Below, piece after piece: positions 27,321-37,071 of a DNA stretch of 64,000 nt. Under the pieces are notes generated by a model. It was not told the origin of the DNA. It worked only from the letters and a program-made list of their open reading frames with translations, and made no database searches. The translations under genes and the position numbers were made by a program. Numbering within the stretch: the first letter of the stretch is position 1; each line of letters starts with the position of its first letter. Source of the stretch: Thiomargarita sp. (GTDB lineage: Bacteria > Pseudomonadota > Gammaproteobacteria > Beggiatoales > Beggiatoaceae); contig DYRG01000003.1 in the NCBI GenBank assembly GCA_020718845.1, positions 43,629 to 107,628 of the forward strand, read 5' to 3'.

Positions 27321-30089
27321 CTATAAACCCGCTATTTTAACAGCTTGGGTTTCTAATTTAACTAATGCTGCTTGTAATTCTGCAACCCGTTGTTTTTCTT
27401 TCTCAACTAATTCAACTGGGGCTTTTTCAATAAAATTCGGATTTTCTAGTTTGCTAGAAAGTTTATCGTGTTCCTTACGAACTTTATCGATTTCTTTGTT
27501 CAAACGTTTTAGTTCTGCTTCTTTATCAATCAGACCCGCTAAGGGAATTAAAATTTTCATTTCTCCCACTAACGTAATTGCAGATTCGGGCGGCATTGTA
27601 CTTGAATCTAAAAACTCAATATTTTGCAATCTTGAAAGCGTTGAAATAAATGATTGATTATTTTGAAGTTTTTGCAAATCACTTTCAGAGCCATTTTGAA
27701 CTAAAACGGATAGTTGTTTAGCGGGAGAAATGTTCATTTCAGAGCGAATTCTTCTAATCCCTAAAATAACTTCTTTTACCCATGCAATTTCAGTTTCTGC
27801 GTTCAAATCTACTTTAGTTTCTTCAAATTGTGGATAAGATTGCAACATGATCGTTAAACCATCTTTGCCAGCTAAAGGTGCAATTTTTTGCCATAGTTCC
27901 TCTGTAATAAATGGCATGATCGGATGTAATAAACGCAAAATTGTTTCTAATACCCGAATTAAAGTTCTGCGCGTGCCGCGTTGTAATGTTTCACTTGCAT
28001 TGCCCGTTAAAACAGGTTTTGAAAACTCTAAATACCAATCACAATACTCATTCCACACAAATTCATAAATAGTTTGTGCCGCTAAATCAAAACGATACGT
28101 TTCAAAATGCGTTGTTACTTCTTTTTCCACTCTTTGTAATTGAGAAATAATCCATTTATCTGCTAAAGAAAGTTTTATTTCATCACTACCTAATCCAACG
28201 TCTTTTCCTTCAGTGTTCATTAACACATAACGGGTCGCATTCCACAACTTATTGCAAAAGTTTCGATAACCCTCAATTCTTCCCGTATCAAAACGAATAT
28301 CTCTACCCGTCGATGCTAAAGCTGCAAATGTAAAACGCAACGCATCTGTTCCATAGGGTTGAATACCATTGGGGAATTGATCTCGCGTCGATTTTTCTAT
28401 GCGTGGCGATATTTCTGGTTGCATTAAACCAGTGGTACGTTTTTGCACTAAGGTTTCTAAATCAACACCATCAATCAAATCTAAAGGGTCTAAAACGTTC
28501 CCTTTTGATTTGGACATTTTATTACCTTCTGCATCGCGCACCAATCCATGAATATATACTTCACGAAATGGCACATCACCCGTGAATTTCAAACCCATCA
28601 TAATCATTCTCGCAACCCAGAAGAAAATAATGTCAAAACCTGTCACTAAAACACTGGTCGGGTGAAATAGTTGTAATCGTTTGGTGTTTTCTGGAAAACC
28701 TAAGGTAGAAAACGTCCATAACGCCGATGAAAACCAAGTATCCAATACATCATTATCTTGAGTTAAAACATCACCTGCGGGGATATTATATTTCTCTCTC
28801 ACTTGTTTCTCAGAATACCCCACATAAACCGCACCTGCTTCATCATACCATGCTGGAATTCGATGTCCCCACCAAATCTGCCGAGAAATACACCAATCTT
28901 GAATATTTCTCATCCATTCAAAATAAGTTTTGCTCCAATTTTCAGGAACAAATTTAATGCGTCCGTCCTCAACTACTTTAATCGCTTCTTTTGCTAAGGG
29001 TGCAACCTTCACATACCATTGATCAGTCAAATAAGGTTCAATCACGGCTTGACTACGATCTCCTCTCGGAGTCATTAATTTATGCGGTTCAATTTTTTCA
29101 AGTAAATCAAGAGCTTGCAAATCAGCAACAATCTGTTTTCTCGCCACAAAACGATCTAAACCACGATATTGTTCTGGAACATTTTCATTGAGTTTTGCAT
29201 CGATAGTTAAAATATTAATCATTGGTAAATCATGACGCAAACCAATTTGATAATCGTTATGATCATGTGCGGGCGTTATTTTAACGCAACCTGTTCCAAA
29301 TTCTTTATCAACATAATCATCTGCAATAATTGGAATTGCTCTTTTTGTTAAAGGCAAATCAATGGTTTTTCCAATGTATTTTTGATAACGTTCATCATGT
29401 GGATTGACTGCAACGGCGGTATCACCTAACATTGTTTCTGGACGTGTGGTTGCGACTACTAAAAATCCACTTCCATCGGTTAAAGGATAACGCAAATGCC
29501 ACAAATGCCCACTTTCTTCTTGAGAAACCACTTCTAAATCAGAAACCGCTGTATGTAAAACTGGGTCCCAATTTACTAAACGTTTTCCTCGATAAATTAA
29601 GCCTTCATCATGCAAACGAACAAATACTTCTGTTACTGCTTTAGAAAGCCCTTCATCCATTGTAAAACGTTCGGTTTTCCAATCAACAGAAGCTCCCATT
29701 CTTCTTAACTGACGGGTAATCGTTCCTCCCGATTGTGCTTTCCATTCCCAAACTTTTTCTAAAAACTTTTCTCTACCAAAATCATGGCGACTTTGTTTTG
29801 TGGCTGCTAATTGGCGTTCTACTACCATTTGGGTTGCAATGCCCGCATGATCTGTTCCGACTTGCCAAAGGGTATTTTCGCCTTTCATTCGATGATAACG
29901 AATTAACAAGTCCATTAAGGTATCTTGAAATGCGTGACCCATGTGCAATGTTCCCGTCACATTTGGCGGAGGAATCATAATACAATAAGTTTTTTTTAGC
30001 TCATCTTCTTTTGGAGAGAAATAATCATTTTCTTCCCAAGTTTGATACCATTTTTGCTCAATTGACGCTGGGTTGTACGTTTTGTCCAT
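27321..30089 (-). CDS. valS: Valyl-tRNA synthetase
   Basis: Class I aminoacyl-tRNA synthetase that charges tRNA-Val, 922 residues. The HIGH-type motif is H49-M-G-H52 after PPPNVTG, and KMSKS is at 524-528. Between them is the CP1 editing domain ([18 protein letters not shown]). The C-terminal coiled-coil arm of ValRS is present ([22 protein letters not shown]). It appears to lead the run of envelope genes downstream. Confidence 0.97.
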   Translation of the reverse strand: MDKTYNPASIEQKWYQTWEENDYFSPKEDELKKTYCIMIPPPNVTGTLHMGHAFQDTLMDLLIRYHRMKGENTLWQVGTDHAGIATQMVVERQLAATKQSRHDFGREKFLEKVWEWKAQSGGTITRQLRRMGASVDWKTERFTMDEGLSKAVTEVFVRLHDEGLIYRGKRLVNWDPVLHTAVSDLEVVSQEESGHLWHLRYPLTDGSGFLVVATTRPETMLGDTAVAVNPHDERYQKYIGKTIDLPLTKRAIPIIADDYVDKEFGTGCVKITPAHDHNDYQIGLRHDLPMINILTIDAKLNENVPEQYRGLDRFVARKQIVADLQALDLLEKIEPHKLMTPRGDRSQAVIEPYLTDQWYVKVAPLAKEAIKVVEDGRIKFVPENWSKTYFEWMRNIQDWCISRQIWWGHRIPAWYDEAGAVYVGYSEKQVREKYNIPAGDVLTQDNDVLDTWFSSALWTFSTLGFPENTKRLQLFHPTSVLVTGFDIIFFWVARMIMMGLKFTGDVPFREVYIHGLVRDAEGNKMSKSKGNVLDPLDLIDGVDLETLVQKRTTGLMQPEISPRIEKSTRDQFPNGIQPYGTDALRFTFAALASTGRDIRFDTGRIEGYRNFCNKLWNATRYVLMNTEGKDVGLGSDEIKLSLADKWIISQLQRVEKEVTTHFETYRFDLAAQTIYEFVWNEYCDWYLEFSKPVLTGNASETLQRGTRRTLIRVLETILRLLHPIMPFITEELWQKIAPLAGKDGLTIMLQSYPQFEETKVDLNAETEIAWVKEVILGIRRIRSEMNISPAKQLSVLVQNGSESDLQKLQNNQSFISTLSRLQNIEFLDSSTMPPESAITLVGEMKILIPLAGLIDKEAELKRLNKEIDKVRKEHDKLSSKLENPNFIEKAPVELVEKEKQRVAELQAALVKLETQAVKIAGL

Positions 30090-30137
30090 AAAATTCTTTT
30101 TTATCTCTTTTTAGATCGTTGTTATAATAAGGAAATC

Positions 30138-30431
30138 TTAATGTCTATTCCAGTTACTAAGCTGACGATGTTGATGCATAATTCCAAGAATCTGAATTTC
30201 TTCATTTTTCATGATTTGAAAAAGTATTTTGTAAGGGAAGCGTTTTACTATGCAACATCTTACATTATTCAGTGCAAGAGGATATAAAAAAGGATTCTCA
30301 ACAATCTTTTCTACATATTGATATATTTCTTCAATAAACTCTTCACCTAGATTTTTTCTTTGCCGCTCGTAATAATAAGCAGCTTGCTGAATTTCTGTAT
30401 CTGCAATCGGATGAAAAATAAAATTTCTCAT
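30138..30431 (-). CDS. RelE/ParE-family toxin
   Basis: Small basic protein of 97 residues with the RelE/ParE fold signature: FHPIADTEIQQAAYYYE at the N-terminus, a central FPY.ILFQI strand and a C-terminal IMHQHRQ.W, as in toxins of type II modules. Members either cleave mRNA on the ribosome or poison gyrase; which one applies is not clear. Its start overlaps the upstream antitoxin gene by 4 bases. Confidence 0.85.
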   Translation of the reverse strand: MRNFIFHPIADTEIQQAAYYYERQRKNLGEEFIEEIYQYVEKIVENPFLYPLALNNVRCCIVKRFPYKILFQIMKNEEIQILGIMHQHRQLSNWNRH

Positions 30432-30664
30432 TTGAAATTCTTTAAATTCTGACGTAGTTTTTCAAATACTTGCTCACCAGAAATTCCTACCACCTTTCCT
30501 TCTTCAATTTCTTGAGCACGCCTTACAGCTTCTTCTAAACACAAGCGATCATATTCAGTATCGTTTAATCCATTTAAATTTAACGATAATTTTCTAAGTA
30601 AAGAAGCTTGCTGTAAAACAGGAAGTTGTAATGCTTGTTGTTCTATTTCAGCGTAATCCATCAT
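30428..30664 (-). CDS. Antitoxin of RelE/ParE module
   Basis: Addiction-module antitoxin of 78 residues, of the short helical type found ahead of RelE/ParE toxins (EIEQQALQLPVLQQASLLRKL, then EEAVRRAQEIEEGKVVGISGEQVF). AAGGAG lies 6 bases before the first of two adjacent ATGs. It lies 17 bases downstream of the S24-like gene and may share its transcript. Confidence 0.8.
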   Translation of the reverse strand: MMDYAEIEQQALQLPVLQQASLLRKLSLNLNGLNDTEYDRLCLEEAVRRAQEIEEGKVVGISGEQVFEKLRQNLKNFK

Positions 30665-30680
30665 AAAAAACTCCTTTTAA

Positions 30681-31001
30681 CTAAACATAAGATTTGCGGT
30701 CACGACGACGAGTGCCTCCGCCAGAAATAATGACCCCCTCAACAGATTTCAAGTCGGGGATTTCTAAGATTGGATAACTGGGATTTAAGGGTTTCAAAAA
30801 GTATTTGTCATCTTTAATTTCAAGTTGACGAAAAATATATTCTTCTTGATGTTTTGCGAACACAAAAGAACCATTTCTAGGAGGCATTTCTGGATCGATA
30901 ACAATCACATTTCCATCTTTAAATTCGGGCATCATGCTATCGCCGAGAACTAAGAGAGCAAAAGATTCTTGTTTTGTACAAGTATTTGAGGTTTCTAACA
31001 T
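30681..31001 (-). CDS. S24/LexA-like peptidase-fold protein, catalytic lysine replaced
   Basis: Stand-alone LexA/UmuD/CI C-terminal fold of 106 residues with no HTH domain. The serine is S22 in LGDSMMPEF, followed by DGNVIVIDP. In LexA-type enzymes the general-base lysine lies about 37 residues later in a V/TxKRL context; here the matching position is R58 (EEYIFRQL). The product may therefore bind a partner without self-cleaving, or be a diverged remnant. Its ATG lies 1 base after the hrcA stop, so translation is coupled to the heat-shock repressor. Confidence 0.75.
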   Translation of the reverse strand: MLETSNTCTKQESFALLVLGDSMMPEFKDGNVIVIDPEMPPRNGSFVFAKHQEEYIFRQLEIKDDKYFLKPLNPSYPILEIPDLKSVEGVIISGGGTRRRDRKSYV

Positions 31002-31002
31002 A

Positions 31003-32055
31003 TTATTGTGCCAAAGCTGCGCCCACTAATCGGGCAGTAACATCAACGATTGGAATAATTCGATCATAAGCCATGCGAGTGGGTCCTATAACACCGACTA
31101 CTCCGATGATTTGATCTCCGACTAAATAAGGTGAGGTAACAACGCTACATTCGTCGAGGATTTCATAACCAGATTCTTCGCCAATGAAAATTTGCATTCC
31201 ATTTGCGCTAATTGCTTGATCTAAAAGGCTTAATATATCTCTCTTTTGATTAAAAGCTGCAAACAACTGACGTAATTTATCAACATTAGAAAGTTCATTT
31301 ACACCCATTAAATGGGTTTCACCGCTCATAATGTAATCGCCATTTGACGGTGGTTGAATAAAGGCTTTCTCCGCGACTTCAATGACCGCTTGCATCATTG
31401 CATTCATGGTTTCTCGATCATGTTGCATTTCATGGAGCAAATTTTCTCGAACTTGATGAATATCTTTTCCTACAAATGCAGCGTTCAAATAATTTGCAGC
31501 TTGTTGTAATTCCGCTGGCGAATACGAACGCGAGGTATGAATAATGCGATTTTGAACTTCGTGTTCGTTCATTACCCAAATCACCAAAATGCGTTGATCG
31601 CTTAATGGTAAAAACTCTACATATCTTAACATTTTAGCTTCATAACGCGGCAACATAATTACGGCAGTTAAATGCGTAATTTCGGAGAGCAACTTTGAAG
31701 CGTGTTCAAATACTTCTTGAGGATTTGCATCATTATTTTTGAGCAATTCTTGTTGCAAACGTAGGGTTTCGGATTGTTTAAGTGGTTGCATTTTAAGCAA
31801 AGTATCGACAAACAATCGGTAACCGCGTGCGGTCGGAATGCGTCCCGCAGAAGTGTGCGGTGCTTTGATTAAACCCATGTCTTCCAAATCTGCCATCACG
31901 TTGCGAATGGTCGCGGGGCTTAATTCGAGTTCTAATTCCTTCGACAGCGTGCGCGAACCCACTGGCTGACCGTCACGAATATAGCGCGTCACCAGTGTTT
32001 TTAAGAGCGTTTGCGCCCGATAATTCAAAGCGAGTGTGTCGGATGTTCTAGCCAT
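31003..32055 (-). CDS. hrcA: Heat-inducible transcription repressor HrcA
   Basis: Repressor of groE/dnaK-type operons through CIRCE elements, 350 residues. The N-terminal winged helix (QPVGSRTLSKELELELSPATIRNVMADLEDMGLI) and the HTSAGRIPTARGYRLFVD motif are diagnostic, and the C-terminal GAF-like domain ends in VGVIGPTRMAY. The ATG at 32055 is used; an upstream GTG at 32100 has no ribosome site. grpE and dnaK are not adjacent, and no CIRCE was seen upstream. Confidence 0.95.
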   Translation of the reverse strand: MARTSDTLALNYRAQTLLKTLVTRYIRDGQPVGSRTLSKELELELSPATIRNVMADLEDMGLIKAPHTSAGRIPTARGYRLFVDTLLKMQPLKQSETLRLQQELLKNNDANPQEVFEHASKLLSEITHLTAVIMLPRYEAKMLRYVEFLPLSDQRILVIWVMNEHEVQNRIIHTSRSYSPAELQQAANYLNAAFVGKDIHQVRENLLHEMQHDRETMNAMMQAVIEVAEKAFIQPPSNGDYIMSGETHLMGVNELSNVDKLRQLFAAFNQKRDILSLLDQAISANGMQIFIGEESGYEILDECSVVTSPYLVGDQIIGVVGVIGPTRMAYDRIIPIVDVTARLVGAALAQ

Positions 32056-32274
32056 GACAGATGAATGTGAACCGCAAAATTTAGCGCCTAAATTTAGCAC
32101 GCTTACCCCAAACTATGCAAAGCCGTTTTATTAATTTTACCCAAAAACAACCTTGTCCCAACATTTTCAACTTAATTCGATTATGAGGCAGGCACTAATA
32201 TAAAACAATTAATTATACCTTGTGAGAGAAAATATTATTAGCATTCCATCATTTTTAAACATATTAGTAGATAA

Positions 32275-32319
32275 TTAATTTCTCGTTTCCCCACACGCAT
32301 ATAAGGAACGAGAAATTAA
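32275..32319. terminator. Hairpin downstream of the APC permease
   Basis: Arms TTAATTTCTCGTTTCC and GGAACGAGAAATTAA pair over 15 bases with one bulged T around a 14-base loop, 10 bases after the permease stop (minus strand). It separates the permease from hrcA. The flanks are AT-rich but no long T-run follows. Confidence 0.6.
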
Positions 32320-32329
32320 ATAATATTAA

Positions 32330-33724
32330 CTAAGCGGATACTTTGTTTAATTCGCTATGTCCTTTCGAATACACAAAATACACGATTAAACCTAATAATA
32401 ACCAAATCCCAAATCTTAACCATGTTGTTTGAGGTAATTGAAACATCAAATACAAACAAAAAACAATCCCTAAAATTGGGAATAATGGACTTAATGGTGT
32501 TTTAAAAGGACGCGGCAAATCAGGGTGAGTTTCTCTCAACACAATAACGCCTGCACAAACCAACACAAATGCCGCTAATGTTCCAATGTTCACTAATTCT
32601 GCGACTTCATTAATCGGCGTAAAACCCGCGACAAATGCCATGAAAACACCGCTAACTAAAATCACTGGAATGGGCGTTTGAGTTTTGGAATTTACTTTAG
32701 AAAAAATCGGTGGCAATAAACCATCTCGAGCCATCGCTAGAAATATCCGCGTCAAACCATAATATAAAACCAACATTACCGTTGTCAAACCTGCAATTGC
32801 TCCCGCTGCAATTAAGCCCGCTGCGAACTTATGACCAATACTTAATAACGCCGATGCAACGGGTGAAGGAACGTTTAATTCTTTGTAAGGTACTAATCCC
32901 GTTAATAAGCCAGAAACCAAAATATAAATGATCGTACAAATGATCAAAGAAGCTAAAATTCCAATCGGTAAATCGCGTTGTGGATTAATTGATTCGTCGG
33001 CGGCAGTTGAAACCGCGTCAAATCCAATATACGCAAAGAAAATTAAAGCACCGCCTGCCATGACTCCTTCCCAACCAAATGGCATAAAAGGTGTCCAATT
33101 TGAAGGCGTTACATTAAATGCAGCGACCGAAATAAATACCACAATTGCCGTTAATTTCACAAAAACCATTGTGTGGTTGAAACGTGCACTTGTACTCACT
33201 CCCACCGCTAATAAAACAGATAAAACTGTAATGATTAGAAATGCAGGTAAATTCATAATTGCTCCCTCAACATTAGGTGTTCCGGGTGCATTTAATAAAA
33301 TCTTAGGTAATTCTAACCCTATGGCAGTCAAAGCATTTCCGACATAACCCGACCATCCAATTGCAACCGTTGGGGTTGCTAAACCGTATTCTAAAATCAA
33401 ATCCCATCCAATCATCCACGCAACGATTTCTCCCAAACCCGCGTAAGCATAACCATAAGCACTTCCACAACCCCCAACGGTCGAGGCTAATTCTGCGTAA
33501 GCTAATGCCGAAAAAGCGCACGCAAATCCCGCCACGACAAATGATAAGGCAATTGCGGGACCTGCTTTTGTCGCTGCTGCCACGCCCGTTAAAACAAAGA
33601 TTCCTGCGCCAATAATTGCGCCAATTCCTAACAAAGTTAAATCCGTCGCAGTTAAACAACGTTTTAACCCTGTATCAACTAAATGATGGTCGGCATTAAT
33701 TGCTTTTGTTCGCATCAATGACAT
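32330..33724 (-). CDS. APC-family amino acid permease
   Basis: Amino acid transporter of the APC superfamily, 464 residues with about 12 membrane helices. The signature GIGAIIGAGIFVLTG is near residue 35, and FFAYIGFDAVSTAADE is the consensus of the cationic amino-acid transporter (YfnA/CAT-like) branch. AAGGAG lies 7 bases before the ATG. The exact substrate is not readable. It stands alone between two terminator-like regions. Confidence 0.9.
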   Translation of the reverse strand: MSLMRTKAINADHHLVDTGLKRCLTATDLTLLGIGAIIGAGIFVLTGVAAATKAGPAIALSFVVAGFACAFSALAYAELASTVGGCGSAYGYAYAGLGEIVAWMIGWDLILEYGLATPTVAIGWSGYVGNALTAIGLELPKILLNAPGTPNVEGAIMNLPAFLIITVLSVLLAVGVSTSARFNHTMVFVKLTAIVVFISVAAFNVTPSNWTPFMPFGWEGVMAGGALIFFAYIGFDAVSTAADESINPQRDLPIGILASLIICTIIYILVSGLLTGLVPYKELNVPSPVASALLSIGHKFAAGLIAAGAIAGLTTVMLVLYYGLTRIFLAMARDGLLPPIFSKVNSKTQTPIPVILVSGVFMAFVAGFTPINEVAELVNIGTLAAFVLVCAGVIVLRETHPDLPRPFKTPLSPLFPILGIVFCLYLMFQLPQTTWLRFGIWLLLGLIVYFVYSKGHSELNKVSA

Positions 33725-33769
33725 TTCAAAACTCCTTTGTGAATGAAAAAATTGAATTATACCTTTTTT

Positions 33770-34678
33770 TTATCCAATGACTAATCGAGCAGTTTCTTTG
33801 GCGATTCTAATGGTTGTAATTGATCCCGCATTAAATTTTAAGAAATCGCTTTCAATGCCATCAGAGAAAATTACGCCATTGGTTGGCATTAAAGATTCAA
33901 TAATTAACGGGTTGTTTTCATTTAAAATACCGCTAATTAATTGGGTTTGTGAAGTTTTGCTTTTGAAGGGTTCTCGAACCACAAACATTAATTCATTATC
34001 TTTGAAAGTAGTTGAGATTTGACGCTTGGTTTTAATCAACGCATTTGCCATGTTAAAAATCGAACTCAACCAACCTGTTGAACCCGCTTTTGTAGAAACA
34101 ATAATACCCGAAGAAGATTGGATTTCACTTTGATTTGAAAAAATGATTTTATAACGTGCGGAAGTATGTGAAGCAACGCCAATAAATAAATCATTAAAAG
34201 CTAACAAACGTTGACCATCGTTTAATTTAGCTTCGGCAAAATGAGCAACTTTGGTTTGATAATTATTTTTTAAGACGTTTTCAATCGCGTTCAAATAAGT
34301 ATGAACATTAAAAGATAACAAAATCCCATCGTAACGTTGAGGATCAGGATTAATGGCAATGATAGGAACTTGATTGACATATTTAGCTGTATTTGCAACC
34401 AAACCATCTTGTCCGATCACTAAAACAATTTGATTTTTATTGAATAGAAAAGATGGTAAAAATGATCGATCAATGAGTTTATTTTTAATGACAGTGGATA
34501 ATTCACGTTGAACAAGAGAAAGCACTTTATGAAATTGCTCGTGTTCTAATTCATAATCCTCAAATGATCCGCCCAAACTTTCAATATAAAACTTTGCTTG
34601 CGCTTTGGTATTGAAACGCTCAATTAAGGTTTCTAAACGGGTTTTATTTTTAACAAGAATAGCGTATTCAATGGTCAT
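33770..34678 (-). CDS. NAD-kinase-like protein
   Basis: Protein of 302 residues resembling NAD/diacylglycerol kinases. Recognisable motifs are GQDG at 89-92 (GGDG in true NAD kinases), FNDLFIGVA (family NE/ND site) and STKAGSTGW. The first glycine pair is altered and the N-terminus is longer than in NadK, so it may phosphorylate another substrate or only bind a nucleotide. It starts 11 bases inside the end of the SPFH C-terminal gene, implying coupled translation and a shared task. Confidence 0.7.
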   Translation of the reverse strand: MTIEYAILVKNKTRLETLIERFNTKAQAKFYIESLGGSFEDYELEHEQFHKVLSLVQRELSTVIKNKLIDRSFLPSFLFNKNQIVLVIGQDGLVANTAKYVNQVPIIAINPDPQRYDGILLSFNVHTYLNAIENVLKNNYQTKVAHFAEAKLNDGQRLLAFNDLFIGVASHTSARYKIIFSNQSEIQSSSGIIVSTKAGSTGWLSSIFNMANALIKTKRQISTTFKDNELMFVVREPFKSKTSQTQLISGILNENNPLIIESLMPTNGVIFSDGIESDFLKFNAGSITTIRIAKETARLVIG

Positions 34679-35231
34679 TTTTTAACAGTGAATCTAATAA
34701 ATCTGGACTGATATTTAGCGTGCCGATTTTATCAGCATTTTCAGCAAGTTGTCTAAAAGCTAACGCAATATTAAATTTGGGATCGGGATTGTTATTTAAA
34801 GCAACTAATATCCGCCAATCTATTTCTTTATAAGGTTTCAAAGTGGTTTCAATCACATAACCTTGAGTTTCTGCATCTTTACGTTGATTGGCAGTTTTTT
34901 GTTCGAGCAACTGTGCACGCTGAGTTTCAATTAAGATTTCAGTTTGCATTTCCATTTCGCGTAATGTTCTTTGGTTTTCAGCCTGTTGAATTTCGGCTTC
35001 CATGATCTTTTCTGCGATTTGTTTCTTTTTCTCTTCAACGGCGATTTCTGTGCTTAATTCACTTTCTTTAATTCGACGCTCTTGTTCGACCGCAAAATTT
35101 CTCCGTTCATAAATCGCTTGATCGGCTTCTTGTTGGAGTTTCTCACGGGTTTCAGTTTCTAATGCGCGAGCCATTTCTGGTGTTGCTTGAACTGCTAAAA
35201 TATTCACACTCAAAATCTCAATGCCTAACAT
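34668..35231 (-). CDS. SPFH/Band 7 protein, C-terminal part (split gene)
   Basis: C-terminal half of an SPFH-domain protein, 187 residues: the end of the SPFH fold (LGIEILSVNILAVQATPEMARALE), a long charged coiled coil (about 25-130) and a conserved tail (KIGTLNISPDLLDSLL). It lies in the +1 frame relative to the upstream half and overlaps it by 14 bases. Relatives that I know are one continuous chain, so the gene looks frameshifted. Translation from the internal ATG through coupling is possible, which would yield two polypeptides. Confidence 0.6.
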   Translation of the reverse strand: MLGIEILSVNILAVQATPEMARALETETREKLQQEADQAIYERRNFAVEQERRIKESELSTEIAVEEKKKQIAEKIMEAEIQQAENQRTLREMEMQTEILIETQRAQLLEQKTANQRKDAETQGYVIETTLKPYKEIDWRILVALNNNPDPKFNIALAFRQLAENADKIGTLNISPDLLDSLLKNDH

Positions 35232-35646
35232 TGATTTTATCTTGAATAGATTTTGCTGCTCGAATGGCTGATTTTAAACTTAATTCATGAATAAATGATG
35301 ACGTTGCAGTTTGCGCTTCATTTATAATGCGTTGATTGAGTTTTTCGATGTCATTTTTCTTATAAATTCCGCGCTGATCAACTGTAAAATCAAGGATTTC
35401 TGCCAATTGCGTTGGGCTTTTAATTTTATAAGTAATTTGCCCTTGAATAGTGATTTCTTGGTAATCATTTGTTGTTTCATTAAAAATAAACGGCAAATCA
35501 TTACTTCCCATTGGAATTGCTGCAATTGAACTATTAAATGAAAGATAGAAAAACGCCAATCCACGTCCTTGTTTTGTGGGTTTTCCATTCGTGTAATGAA
35601 TAACGTAAGTCATTGAATCAAATTTAATATAACGAATCCCAAACAT
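35218..35646 (-). CDS. SPFH/Band 7 protein, N-terminal part (split gene)
   Basis: N-terminal 142 residues of an SPFH/Band 7 protein, with the beta-rich start (FGIRYIKFDSMTYVIHYTNG), the strand ITIQGQITYKI and the start of the helical part (SLKSAIRAAKSIQDKI), ending abruptly at a TGA. Compared with the expected order, about ten residues seem to be missing at the junction, so a small deletion with a frame change is the simplest reading. AGAGGA lies 9 bases before the ATG. There is no N-terminal membrane helix. Confidence 0.6.
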   Translation of the reverse strand: MFGIRYIKFDSMTYVIHYTNGKPTKQGRGLAFFYLSFNSSIAAIPMGSNDLPFIFNETTNDYQEITIQGQITYKIKSPTQLAEILDFTVDQRGIYKKNDIEKLNQRIINEAQTATSSFIHELSLKSAIRAAKSIQDKINVRH

Positions 35647-35865
35647 TTTAATTTTCCTCTGATTTCAAAATTTCTTCGATTGTTAAACTGGTAACTTCTG
35701 TATGATTTGATTAGGATATAAAAGGAGCATCTTAAGATTTCCATTCCAAGAATTTCGTTAGGCAGTTCTTACCGATAAAATTCTATGGATTCCTCTTTTA
35801 TTTTCGTGAAATGATCGAGGAAGTTAGAACAAAAGGAATTAAAGCAAAATACATAATTGTAAATA

Positions 35866-35943
<78 letters not shown>

Positions 35944-35944
35944 T

Positions 35945-36943
35945 TTAAAACTGCCGATGAACCGCAAAATAGGCGAGTGCGTACAGTGCATCAGTATAAA
36001 TCGATTTGGGCAATTTGGCGAGTGCAGCAATGGCTTTCTGGCTTTCTCGTGCCGCCGCCGCCGATGCGTATTTAATTGCGCCTGTTTCTTGAATCGCTTG
36101 CTTTACTTCAATAATTTGTTCAAGTCCACCGTGTTTAATTGCATTTGAAATGATTTCTTTTTGAGCAATTGTTCCATGTTTCAACGCATAAATTAAAGGT
36201 AATGTTGGTTTTCCTTCCGCCAAATCATCACCAATGTTTTTTCCAATCGTTGAACTATCCGCGCTGTAATCTAAAACATCATCAATCAATTGAAATGCTG
36301 TTCCTAAATGTCGACCATAATCACACAAAGCGGTTTCTATTTCAGTGGGTTGCTCACAAATCACCGCGCCTAATTGTGCAGCGGCTTCAAATAATTTTGC
36401 AGTTTTACAACGAATAACTTCTAAATATTGTTCTTCTGTGGTGTTTGGTTCGTGACAATTGAGGAGTTGTAATACTTCACCTTCTGCGATTACATTAGTC
36501 GCATTTGAAAGGATTTCCATGACTTTCATATTATGCAATTCAACCATCATTTGAAATGCACGAGAATAAAGAAAATCGCCGACTAAAACGCTCGCTTCAT
36601 TACCCCAAATGCTATTGGCAGTTTGACGACCACGCCGTAATTCAGACGCATCAACCACATCATCATGCAATAAGGTCGCGGTATGAATAAATTCGATGAC
36701 GGAAGCTAAAGTGTGATGAAAATTTCCTTGATAATCAAAGACTTTCGCGCTTAATAATAAAAGAAGTGGGCGCAGACGTTTGCCACCACTATTGACAATG
36801 TAATGACCGAGCTGATTAATCAGCACCACTTCAGAGCTTAAACGCTGACGAATCAAGAGGTTAACCGCTTGCATATCTTCTTGCATTAACTTTTGTACGT
36901 CAACAAAATCCATCGGTGGGGGTGAAAAATGCTCGTTATTCAT
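35945..36943 (-). CDS. ispB: Octaprenyl diphosphate synthase
   Basis: Trans-prenyltransferase that builds the side chain of ubiquinone, 332 residues. Both aspartate-rich motifs are intact: DDVVD at 94-98 and DDVLD later, with GGKRLRP near residue 53. The length and the ADSSTIGKNIGDDLAEGKPTLP type segment are as in IspB. tRNA-Pro follows 1 base after the stop. Confidence 0.95.
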   Translation of the reverse strand: MNNEHFSPPPMDFVDVQKLMQEDMQAVNLLIRQRLSSEVVLINQLGHYIVNSGGKRLRPLLLLLSAKVFDYQGNFHHTLASVIEFIHTATLLHDDVVDASELRRGRQTANSIWGNEASVLVGDFLYSRAFQMMVELHNMKVMEILSNATNVIAEGEVLQLLNCHEPNTTEEQYLEVIRCKTAKLFEAAAQLGAVICEQPTEIETALCDYGRHLGTAFQLIDDVLDYSADSSTIGKNIGDDLAEGKPTLPLIYALKHGTIAQKEIISNAIKHGGLEQIIEVKQAIQETGAIKYASAAAARESQKAIAALAKLPKSIYTDALYALAYFAVHRQF

Positions 36944-37035
36944 CTCATTTCACTAAGTTAGAAGAATCAAAAGGTGTTAGTTTAGCAGATGTTAAATTTT
37001 TTGGTAGGCTTTATAAATAACAAGTTGATTTTTAA

Positions 37036-37059
37036 GCGGATTACACTAATGCAACCCGC
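37036..37059 (-). terminator. Possible terminator after ahcY
   Basis: On the minus strand GCGGGTT and AATCCGC form a 7-bp stem (one G-U) with a 10-base loop, 13 bases after the ahcY stop. No T-run follows, so the call is weak. Confidence 0.35.
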
Positions 37060-37071
37060 GTGATTTGCTAA

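Noticed and set aside
32070..32110. CIRCE-like operator upstream of hrcA
   Set aside because: Only a partial TTAGCAC and a short TTTAG-CGC-CTAAA palindrome are present; the second half GAGTGCTAA of CIRCE is missing.
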